A stretch of DNA of 12,016 nt, from contig JAZNVB010000088.1 in NCBI GenBank assembly GCA_045592585.1, forward strand, positions 1-12,016, written 5' to 3'. This DNA comes from SIG440 sp045592585 (lineage in GTDB: Bacteria; Bacillota; Clostridia; Monoglobales; Monoglobaceae). Position numbers and translations under genes: made by a program. This document shows, one piece after another, positions 5,962 through 12,016 of this stretch. Every line of letters starts with the position of its first letter. The first letter of the stretch is position 1. Below the pieces are notes generated by a model, which had not been told where the DNA came from, did not search any database, and saw nothing but the letters and a program-made list of their open reading frames with translations.

Positions 5962-8910
5962 CTATCTCTTAATAATAATCATTGTACTTACAGATCTATC
6001 GTTACCCATATGAATAAATAATTCAGCAGGTCTTGTTGAACCGTCATAAAGCTGAAGTGATTCAATTACACCAGAAGCATCACCTACATTATGTTCGGTA
6101 ATTACAAGACTTGGTTTGGTTGTGTCAATTTCAAAAACCTTTGCATTGTTGAACCAGCTTCTCTGCATATTAACACGAGTTGCCTTAATTTCTGCCTCGT
6201 CTTCATTACCTTCAAGAACATCTGTTGAAACAACAAGCAGTTCGTCATCTCTCTGGTACGCTGAACCCCAGATTGTTCTGAAACGAATATTGCCATCGGT
6301 GTCGTAATCATTCTTGGGATACTGACCGGCATTGGGAGCCTGAGCAATCGCTGTATCACGATATCCGCTTGCTACGCTGAATATAATGTGTTCAGGCTGA
6401 ATTGTATAGTAATCATCGGCATCTGTACCAAGTCTTACCACGTCACCTTCCTGAAGTGTTGCAAAAACGGCTTCGCTTTCTTCTGAACCCCAGTAATCAA
6501 CAGGTGTAGAGCCTACAAAACCTGTGATTTTGTATCTTGAAGCAAGCTCGCCCGCAGGGTCTTTTGACTCTTCTTTGTTTGTTATAACCATAACAGGAGA
6601 GGTTGCCTTAACCTTTCCTACCGAAGATGCGCCACCGTAAACCAAAACTATCTTTGCAGAATCTGTAGTTGTTACGTCATAAAGTTCAACGCTATATTTT
6701 GAATTGGTGTCAAAATCGTTCAATGTAAGCTTTTTGTAATTTTTAGTATCGCTTCTGTCCTCAGGAATTTGAAAAATCCTAGCACCGCTTATATTAATTA
6801 GGGATGAACCATATGACAACTCCTTGGTTGCCTTGTATTTAGTGAGATAGGTTTCTTCATCTTCACCATCATTATCTGTATCTTCAAAAACCTTATCAGC
6901 CTTAAAGCCTTCTACATCATAGAAATAAAGGTCATCTGATGATACATTCTTTCCGTCTGTTACAGCCTCTGCTGTGATAATGTTGTCAATAACAGTTTCA
7001 CCCTTATTTGTTTTGGTTGTAAACTTAACCATCTGTGAATAATCTGCTTCTTCAACTGTTCCGGGGTAATTTCCGTCACCACTTGCGTATGCAGTATCAT
7101 CAAGTGTTGCAAGAAGATCATCAAAATCAGCAAAGTCGTCGTTGCCGTTTATCTTTGTCTTTTCATATGCATAGTATGAAACCTTGCTGCCTGATTCTGT
7201 AAGAATGTTAAACACCAGTATATCATCAAGGCCTGATGTTTTGCGTCCTACACTCATAATATAACCATACTGCTGGTTGCTTGCCTGTTCAGTCTTGTCA
7301 TAACCGATAATATCACCGTTTATATCAAGATAGAACTTGCCGCTTTCACCCATCTCAGGTTCGGGCATGCCTGAAACATCTGCACCAGCTATGGGGTTAA
7401 CCCAGGGTGCCTGCAATGAATATTTATAGTTCTTTCCTTCGATTTTGATGGTTCCGTCAGAATTTGTACCCTTTACGGCACCGATTACTGCATCATTGAG
7501 AACAACTGCTGTAATAATGGGCTGACCGCCGTTTGCTGTATTTGATGACTTAACACAAACAACAGAGCCTGTTCTGATTGAGCTGAAAGCTGTGTCCTTG
7601 CCGCTCTTATCAACAATCTTAACAGTCTTGCTTGTGTCGGTAACATCAAGTGTAACCTTATTATTTGAAAGATCCTTTCTCAGATTATTGTCTGTAAAGG
7701 TAGAAGTTGATGGTGTTGTAGATGAAACGATGTATGCATCATATGAATTAACAAATACTACATCATAGCTCTTGTCGCCGTTTCTGTCAAGGAATTTCAT
7801 GCTGCCTATGGTAGGAATAGCAGCTGCTCCCATTTCTGTGCAATACTGAGCATATGTGCTGTTTGCTGCGTTTGAGCCGTAAAGCTGATCGTTGTAAACT
7901 ACAACGCTGTCAGCAGAAACTGTAATCTGAGATGCACGCTTTGCGTCGTCACTTTCATAATAAACAACGGTATCATCATCAGAAAGACTGCCATCAATCA
8001 TATCGGCATCAAGCTCAACAGTTACAGATCTTTCAACTGTTGCCATAACCAGAGTTTTTGTTCCGGCATTTCTGTCGGTTGTTGAATAGAATGTAATCTG
8101 AGCACCAAGCATATCATTATACTCTGCCACATTTTCTGCTTTATAGATTGTTGCTTCGCCATCAACAGTGATTTCAACCTCGTCTTCACGAAGGTTTACA
8201 TCAGGTGATGAAAGGCTGGTTGAGGGGTTAGCCGAAATAAATCCAATCTGCTTCTTGAGCTTAAGGTCATCCTCCAAGATTGTCTTGTCTGTAACTTCGT
8301 TGTTTTCAGCAAGTTCAACCTCAAGACAGTTATAAAGCATCTGTGCAATCATAGCACGTGTAGCAGGAGCACCGATTGTGCCTTTTACGCCGTCTGTGAA
8401 CTTGAGCTGTATTGCTGTGTTTAGGTATTTTGAATACCATGCTGCACCTTCGCTGCCCATTTCGCCATAACCAAGTGCACAAACAATCATCTTGATTGCT
8501 TCTTCGTAGGATACGTTGTTTGAGGGTCTGAAAGTACCATCGTCATAACCGTTGATAATTCCCATGCCGTGAGCTGTGCGGATATTTCCGATTGCCCATG
8601 ACACATCAGGAGTTACAACGTCGGGGAATGGTGGATTGTCAAGGCTTGTTGAGCCAACAGCACCCATGCCGCGTGTTCTGAGCAGCATTGCTGTGAATTC
8701 TGCTCTGGTAACATTGTTATCAGGTTTAAATGTACCGTCATCATAGCCGTTGATAACACCCAGCTTGTTGAGGACGTTTACTGCTTTGTATACCTCTGTG
8801 CCTGTTGTCACATCAGAAAAAGTTGCAGCCGAAACAGGCATAACAACCATATTTACCAATGTGAAAACAACCAGCATCAGTGCACACAAAATGCGTGTTG
8901 AAGTTTTCAT
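5962..8910 (-). CDS. Secreted SLH-domain protein, probable S-layer or major cell-surface protein
   Basis: The 982-residue protein starts at ATG 8908-8910 behind a strong AGGAGG site. Residues 1-28 are a typical signal peptide (KTSTR, hydrophobic core, then PVSA with cleavage likely after A28). Three SLH modules follow. SLH1 is at about 29-75 (GVINGYDDGTFKP, then TRAE). SLH2 is at about 95-147 (GIINGYDDGTFRP, then SYEE in place of TRAE). SLH3 is at about 157-200, degenerate but with TRAM. SLH trimers anchor proteins to pyruvylated secondary cell-wall polymers. The remaining 780 or so residues are rich in Asp, Ser, Thr and Val and look like repeated beta-strand modules; I recognise no catalytic domain. 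It ends in IIIKR before TAG, with no sorting signal or C-terminal membrane anchor. Its size and strong ribosome binding site suggest high expression. It is the last gene of the leftward unit. Confidence 0.88.
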   Translation of the reverse strand: MKTSTRILCALMLVVFTLVNMVVMPVSAATFSDVTTGTEVYKAVNVLNKLGVINGYDDGTFKPDNNVTRAEFTAMLLRTRGMGAVGSTSLDNPPFPDVVTPDVSWAIGNIRTAHGMGIINGYDDGTFRPSNNVSYEEAIKMIVCALGYGEMGSEGAAWYSKYLNTAIQLKFTDGVKGTIGAPATRAMIAQMLYNCLEVELAENNEVTDKTILEDDLKLKKQIGFISANPSTSLSSPDVNLREDEVEITVDGEATIYKAENVAEYNDMLGAQITFYSTTDRNAGTKTLVMATVERSVTVELDADMIDGSLSDDDTVVYYESDDAKRASQITVSADSVVVYNDQLYGSNAANSTYAQYCTEMGAAAIPTIGSMKFLDRNGDKSYDVVFVNSYDAYIVSSTTPSTSTFTDNNLRKDLSNNKVTLDVTDTSKTVKIVDKSGKDTAFSSIRTGSVVCVKSSNTANGGQPIITAVVLNDAVIGAVKGTNSDGTIKIEGKNYKYSLQAPWVNPIAGADVSGMPEPEMGESGKFYLDINGDIIGYDKTEQASNQQYGYIMSVGRKTSGLDDILVFNILTESGSKVSYYAYEKTKINGNDDFADFDDLLATLDDTAYASGDGNYPGTVEEADYSQMVKFTTKTNKGETVIDNIITAEAVTDGKNVSSDDLYFYDVEGFKADKVFEDTDNDGEDEETYLTKYKATKELSYGSSLINISGARIFQIPEDRSDTKNYKKLTLNDFDTNSKYSVELYDVTTTDSAKIVLVYGGASSVGKVKATSPVMVITNKEESKDPAGELASRYKITGFVGSTPVDYWGSEESEAVFATLQEGDVVRLGTDADDYYTIQPEHIIFSVASGYRDTAIAQAPNAGQYPKNDYDTDGNIRFRTIWGSAYQRDDELLVVSTDVLEGNEDEAEIKATRVNMQRSWFNNAKVFEIDTTKPSLVITEHNVGDASGVIESLQLYDGSTRPAELFIHMGNDRSVSTMIIIKR

Positions 8911-8968
8911 TTGTTCAACCTCCTGTTAATAAAAATATGTAATTTAATATTATTTACAAAATTCAAAC

Positions 8969-8984
8969 GGGAGTTAGTTCTCCC
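8969..8984 (-). other. Small hairpin spanning the U32 gene stop codon
   Basis: GGGAG (8969-8973) and CTCCC (8980-8984) form a 5-bp GC-rich stem with a 6-base loop that contains the TAA stop of the U32 gene. On the minus strand it is followed by GTTTGAATTTT, a broken T-rich tract. It may be a leaky terminator or mRNA processing point that sets the level of the downstream SLH gene. No convincing promoter was found in the 63-base spacer (8911-8973), so read-through from upstream seems needed. Confidence 0.25.
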
Positions 8985-10206
8985 TTACACCCCTCATCAT
9001 TGAATCTTTTTCGATAGGGGTATCAATACGGATTTTGGCAATCTTCTGAGGTTTATTGGCAATCTCAAGTTCGTTGCCGTCCTCATCCTCCATATATTCG
9101 ATTTTATGCTTTATAAAATCACCATGTGGTCTTAAAAACTCAACCTCCGAGCCTTTAAAGAACCTGTTTTTCTGCACAACTGACAACATTCCTGTAGTCG
9201 GATCATAGCCCTCAACTATACCCAGAAGTTCATAGTTCCGGATATATGAGCTTGTTTCATAATTCTGCTCGTTGCCATCGGGCTTTCCAAAAAAGAACCC
9301 GGTTGTATAATCGCGGTGACTGACCTTTTTAAGCTCGTCAAGCCATTTGGGGTCAGTGGTGAAGCCTTTTGGGTCTTCAAAATATCTGTCAATTGCATCA
9401 CGGTATGCCTTGACAACCGTTGCAAGATAATACTCGGTCTTTACTCTGCCTTCAATCTTAAAACTGTCAAGACCGCTTTCTATAAGCCGGTCAATATGTT
9501 CAATCATACATAAATCCTTGGAATTATATATAAAGGTTCCTCTCTCATTTTCAATAACCGGCATATATTCGCCCGGTCTGGTTTCTTCCATAAGATAATA
9601 CTTCCATCTGCATGGATGCGAGCAAGCACCCTGATTGCTGTCACGGTTTGTCATATAATTACTCAGCAGGCACCTGCCTGAATACGAAATACACATTGCA
9701 CCGTGAACAAAAGCTTCAAGTTCAAGACCTTCGGGGGTTTTATTACGGATTTCGGCAATCTCGTCAAAGGACATTTCTCTTGCTAAGATTACCCTTTTTG
9801 CACCCATTTTGTACCAACTCTCGGCACTTTTAAAGTTCACATTGTTTGCCTGAGTGCTTATATGAATTTCAAGGTCCGGAGCAATTTCGCGGGTTAGCTG
9901 AAACATTCCCAGATCCGATAAAATCACCGCGTCAAAACCCGCCTTGGAGTATTCTTTTAAAAAATCTTCGTATCTGCAAATATCCTCATTGTGAGGAATA
10001 ATATTGGCAGTAAGATAAACCTTTTTGCCACGCTTGTGAGCAAATTCCACACCTTCAGCAAGCTCTTCGGGTGTGAAGTTCTCGGCTGCTACACGAAGTG
10101 AAAATTCCTCGCCGCCAACGTACACCGCATCTGCGCCATATGTTATTGCAATTTTAAGTTTTGCAAGACTGCCTGCCGGAGCAAGCAATTCAGGTTTTTT
10201 AATCAT
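8974..10206 (-). CDS. trhP: U32-family protein, YrrO/YegQ (TrhP) type: probable tRNA U34 hydroxylation factor
   Basis: The chosen start is ATG 10204-10206, giving 410 residues, since AGAGG lies 9 bases upstream; an in-frame TTG at 10213-10215 touches that site. Although the family is named peptidase U32, YegQ and the YrrN/YrrO pair have been shown to be needed for prephenate-dependent 5-hydroxyuridine formation at tRNA position 34. Visible are the N-terminal PELLAPAGS barrel start, ADAVYVGG (25-32), the U32 signature EAFVHGAMCISYSGRCLLS (165-183), then NQGACSHPCRW. Cysteines at 172, 179, 195 and 199 are likely ligands of an iron-sulfur cluster. IEGRVKTEYYLATVVKAYRDA and a C-terminal beta-barrel complete a full-length YrrO-like protein. 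B. subtilis carries yrrN and yrrO side by side; only the YrrO type is here. It starts 5 bases after the amidase stop, so translation is probably coupled. Confidence 0.85.
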   Translation of the reverse strand: MIKKPELLAPAGSLAKLKIAITYGADAVYVGGEEFSLRVAAENFTPEELAEGVEFAHKRGKKVYLTANIIPHNEDICRYEDFLKEYSKAGFDAVILSDLGMFQLTREIAPDLEIHISTQANNVNFKSAESWYKMGAKRVILAREMSFDEIAEIRNKTPEGLELEAFVHGAMCISYSGRCLLSNYMTNRDSNQGACSHPCRWKYYLMEETRPGEYMPVIENERGTFIYNSKDLCMIEHIDRLIESGLDSFKIEGRVKTEYYLATVVKAYRDAIDRYFEDPKGFTTDPKWLDELKKVSHRDYTTGFFFGKPDGNEQNYETSSYIRNYELLGIVEGYDPTTGMLSVVQKNRFFKGSEVEFLRPHGDFIKHKIEYMEDEDGNELEIANKPQKIAKIRIDTPIEKDSMMRGVREN

Positions 10207-10211
10207 TATAG

Positions 10212-11585
10212 TCAACCTCTGTTTTTATTTACGCTTCCGTCTTTTTCCTCATCTGTTTCAGGGTCCTCTTCCTCAATCAGCAGAGGCTCCATCATATCAT
10301 ATTCATAAACTGCATCAGCAATAGCCCTTGCAAAACACTTCTGTCCGTATTCGGTTGTAAGCATCAGGGCATCCTGTTTGGTATCCATAAACCCTGTTTC
10401 AATAAGAACTGTGGGCATCAGGGTATTTTTTATTACAAAGAATCTGGAGGTTTTTACCCCTCTGTCAAAAAGTCCGGTTTCTTTGGATATTTTCTCCTGA
10501 ACAAGTTCTGCCAGCCTTGCGGAATATCCGCCTTCAGAAAAGCAATAAGTTTCGGTGCCTGTTCCGCCACCCATATTGCAATGTATGGAAATATACAAAT
10601 CAACCAGATTGGTGTGTGCCATATCCACTCTTGCCTGAAGGCTGTCAACTGCAGAGGTGTTGCCAATGCTGTCGGTCACTTTCTCACGGGTCATAATCAC
10701 CTTGTAGCCCATATCCTCAAGATTTACACGAAGCTTCTCCGCAATCTCCCATGTTATGATTTCTTCAATGGCGTTATAGGGCTCATACCTTGCCCCGGTA
10801 TCCTTGCCATCATAGTTATGGCCGGCATCAACCAGAATAACCTTTACATCAGAATAATCCTTTGCCTTAAAAGCCGCTTCAATCTCGGATTCGGCGATAT
10901 CCTCGTCATCCGGGTCAATCCTGTCGATATCTTCAATATCATTGTCATCCTCCAAAGGGAAATCCTCATCTTCAGGCTCGTCTTCATATGGTTCATCAAT
11001 CATTTCTGACATAACCATATTATAAACCACCTGGGCAACATTGGCACGAACAGCTTTTTCATCAGGTTTTTGGTCGGTATCATCCAGCAGACCGTAAAGT
11101 TCCGCAACCTCCATATAACCTGAATACCATTTCCTGCCAGATATCTTTTTTGCCTCGTTCTCCTTGCCAACAGCACATACTGACATTTTTGCTATCTGTG
11201 CCATAGTAACCTTATCAGCAGGAGCAAAAACCCCTTCTTCCATGCCATTTATCAGACCCAACTCATAGCAATAGGATATATAAGCACGGCCCCAATAATC
11301 CTCGGCAACATCATCAAAGGGTATTTCCTTAATCTCATATGTGTCCTTATCATATCCAAGGGTTCTTGCCATAAGAGCACAGAACTCTGTTCGGGTAATC
11401 TCCCTTTCGGGGCAGAATGTGCCGTCATCATATCCGGCAATAACCCCAAGCTCTGTAAGATGCATAATCGCATCATAGTTTTTGTGTGTATACCTGACAT
11501 CAGGGAAGTCTGCTGCAAAAACACCTTGCGTCAATGCAAGCAATATAAGTATGATGACCGGCAATATCGCAAGTGTTTTTTTCAT
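10212..11585 (-). CDS. Secreted SLH-anchored N-acetylmuramoyl-L-alanine amidase (Amidase_3)
   Basis: The protein (457 residues) starts at ATG 11583-11585 with GAGGA 9 bases upstream. A signal peptide covers 1-24 or so (KK, hydrophobic core, GVFA). SLH1 lies at about 26-72 (GVIAGYDDGTFCP, ITRTE); SLH2 at 88-140 (GLINGMEEGVFAP, with TMAQ replacing TRAE); SLH3 at 152-195, degenerate. A strongly acidic linker covers about 196-235. The Amidase_3 domain (about 247-432) cuts the bond between muramic acid and L-alanine in peptidoglycan. Its zinc ligands appear as VDAGH (H256), NAIEE (E274) and ISIH (H335), and the catalytic glutamate is in LIETGF (E396); all are intact, so it should be active. A charged tail follows. 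It heads the operon, leading into the U32 gene and the large SLH protein, which fits a wall-remodelling role at the S-layer interface. Spore or daughter-cell-separation roles are possible alternatives. Confidence 0.92.
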   Translation of the reverse strand: MKKTLAILPVIILILLALTQGVFAADFPDVRYTHKNYDAIMHLTELGVIAGYDDGTFCPEREITRTEFCALMARTLGYDKDTYEIKEIPFDDVAEDYWGRAYISYCYELGLINGMEEGVFAPADKVTMAQIAKMSVCAVGKENEAKKISGRKWYSGYMEVAELYGLLDDTDQKPDEKAVRANVAQVVYNMVMSEMIDEPYEDEPEDEDFPLEDDNDIEDIDRIDPDDEDIAESEIEAAFKAKDYSDVKVILVDAGHNYDGKDTGARYEPYNAIEEIITWEIAEKLRVNLEDMGYKVIMTREKVTDSIGNTSAVDSLQARVDMAHTNLVDLYISIHCNMGGGTGTETYCFSEGGYSARLAELVQEKISKETGLFDRGVKTSRFFVIKNTLMPTVLIETGFMDTKQDALMLTTEYGQKCFARAIADAVYEYDMMEPLLIEEEDPETDEEKDGSVNKNRG

Positions 11586-11625
11586 TTTGCATATTCCTCT
11601 TTTTGGTAACAGTATTCCGAATATA

Positions 11626-11654
11626 AGTATACATCATATTTTGTGGATTTTCAA
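11626..11654 (-). promoter_or_regulatory. Sigma-A-type promoter of the amidase-U32-SLH operon
   Basis: On the minus strand TTGAAA (11649-11654) and TATACT (11626-11631) are spaced by exactly 17 bases. This is a close match to the housekeeping consensus. Transcription should begin near 11619, leaving a leader of about 34 bases that contains the GAGGA ribosome binding site. Confidence 0.75.
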
Positions 11655-11796
11655 TAGAATTCAAGAAATATTTTTTTGAAAAATGTAGAAATAAAGATAG
11701 ATTTATCCCGCAATATTAACAAACTTTATTACAGAATTGTTAAATGTTGGTTACAAAGCATTATTGTGGCTTACCAGCCAACCATAAGGGGATATA

Positions 11797-11829
11797 TATG
11801 CGTTCCCCGTCCCCAATGGGGAACGCATA
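11797..11829. repeat. 12-bp perfect hairpin with a C-rich loop
   Basis: TATGCGTTCCCC (11797-11808) pairs perfectly with GGGGAACGCATA (11818-11829) around a 9-base loop that contains a second CCCC (11811-11814). The GGGG arm can pair with either C-tract, giving two alternative folds. No T-run follows on the plus strand, so it is not an ordinary terminator in that direction. Confidence 0.6.
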
Positions 11830-11832
11830 CTC

Positions 11833-11865
11833 TTAGGGGCACATCCCCTAACCCCTAACCCCTAA
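11833..11865. repeat. TTAGGGG hairpin running into three tandem CCCCTAA heptads
   Basis: TTAGGGG (11833-11839) pairs with CCCCTAA (11845-11851) over a 5-base loop. CCCCTAA is then repeated head to tail at 11852-11858 and 11859-11865, so any of the three copies can close the stem. After the last copy comes a T-rich run (TTTTATTAT), so on the plus strand it resembles a weak terminator. The opposite strand reads as three TTAGGGG repeats and could form a G-quadruplex with another nearby G-tract. Confidence 0.6.
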
Positions 11866-11878
11866 TTTTATTATAAAC

Positions 11879-11905
11879 GGACAAACAGGACAAAACGGAC
11901 AACTT
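11879..11905 (+). repeat. Three imperfect 9-base GGACAA repeats
   Basis: GGACAAACA, GGACAAAAC and GGACAACTT follow one another at exact 9-base steps (11879, 11888, 11897). The array is short and imperfect. It could be a protein-binding array, a slippage product or coincidence. Confidence 0.4.
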
Positions 11906-11912
11906 TTACTTA

Positions 11913-11935
11913 GATTACGAATAAAATTCGTAATC
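11913..11935. repeat. Perfect 10-bp hairpin, GATTACGAAT/ATTCGTAATC
   Basis: GATTACGAAT (11913-11922) and ATTCGTAATC (11926-11935) are perfect inverted repeats around AAA. Directly after it lies CAGACTGTCGAAAAAC (11937-11952). There is no T-run on either side, so this is more likely a protein-binding palindrome or the tip of a small repeat element than a terminator. Confidence 0.5.
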
Positions 11936-12016
11936 CCAGACTGTCGAAAAACTTGTTCTACCGCAAGCAAATTAAAGTTAAATAGATGTAGGGTATGGCA
12001 TTTATGACACACCGTG

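Larger units (their letters stand above)
11655..12016. other. Non-coding stretch of stacked small repeats and hairpins
   Basis: No credible gene was found in these 362 bases on either strand. The only sizeable open frame (60 codons from 11676) crosses hairpins, lacks a ribosome binding site and resembles nothing known to me. The left half (11655-11787) is plain AT-rich sequence. The right half holds four separate structured or repeated blocks, listed individually. The block may mark repeat insertions or the far side of another gene's control region outside the window. Confidence 0.6.

Noticed and set aside
8931..8973. TTGAAT or TTGTAA as a -35 for a promoter before the large SLH gene
   Set aside because: No -10 hexamer with an acceptable match lies at 16-18 bases; the sequence is AT-rich enough to give such fragments by chance.
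10207..10215. TTG at 10213-10215 as start of the U32 gene, overlapping the amidase stop
   Set aside because: It abuts the AGAGG ribosome binding site, leaving no spacing; the ATG at 10204-10206 has a 9-base spacing.
11676..11858. 60-codon plus-strand frame near the right edge
   Set aside because: It crosses the 12-bp hairpin and the CCCCTAA repeats, lacks a ribosome binding site, and its sequence is low in coding character.
11845..11865. CCCCTAA heptads as a CRISPR array or true telomere
   Set aside because: There are no spacers between the repeats and only three short units in ordinary bacterial intergenic DNA.

Overview
The window looks like a chromosomal segment of an anaerobic, Gram-positive member of the Firmicutes, most likely class Clostridia. 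Three things point there: the order Asp23-family gene (yloU), fatty acid kinase gene (fakA), recG; moderately AT-rich DNA with strong GGAGG-type ribosome binding sites; and two secreted proteins with S-layer homology (SLH) domains. The genus cannot be fixed from the sequence. No rRNA, tRNA, CRISPR array, transposase or phage gene was seen.

Left part (1-1084, minus strand): rlmB, encoding a 23S rRNA 2'-O-ribose methyltransferase, is followed after 29 bases by a DUF1538 membrane protein gene that runs off the left edge. Position 1085-1316 is a divergent promoter region. It holds a strong sigma-A-type promoter for the rightward operon and a perfect dyad lying on the predicted transcription start.

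Central part (1317-5494, plus strand): yloU (Asp23/Gls24 family), fakA (DAK2-domain fatty acid kinase) and recG (branched-DNA helicase) form an apparent operon. A wobble-paired hairpin lies between fakA and recG. The operon ends at an unusual terminator-like inverted repeat with a 63-base structured loop. A lone 60-residue ribbon-helix-helix protein follows, with a 10-base direct repeat in its promoter/leader. A bidirectional hairpin terminator at 5907-5941 separates it from the convergent genes to the right.

Right part (5962-11585, minus strand): an envelope operon reads leftward from a strong promoter at 11626-11654. The first gene encodes a secreted SLH protein with a C-terminal Amidase_3 (N-acetylmuramoyl-L-alanine amidase) domain. 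Five bases later comes a U32-family protein of the YrrO/YegQ (TrhP, tRNA hydroxylation) type. The last gene encodes a 982-residue secreted SLH protein, probably an S-layer or major cell-surface protein. Together the two SLH proteins suggest cell-wall anchoring and cell-wall remodelling; the U32 gene is the odd partner.

Right edge (11655-12016): no credible gene. The stretch contains a 12-bp hairpin, a TTAGGGG/CCCCTAA hairpin that runs into three tandem CCCCTAA heptads, three 9-base GGACAA-type repeats, and a perfect 10-bp hairpin. It looks like a mosaic of small intergenic repeats. I found no clearly new multi-gene system. The best leads are the ribbon-helix-helix gene with its direct repeats, the three structured non-coding stretches, and the U32 gene inside the S-layer/amidase operon.
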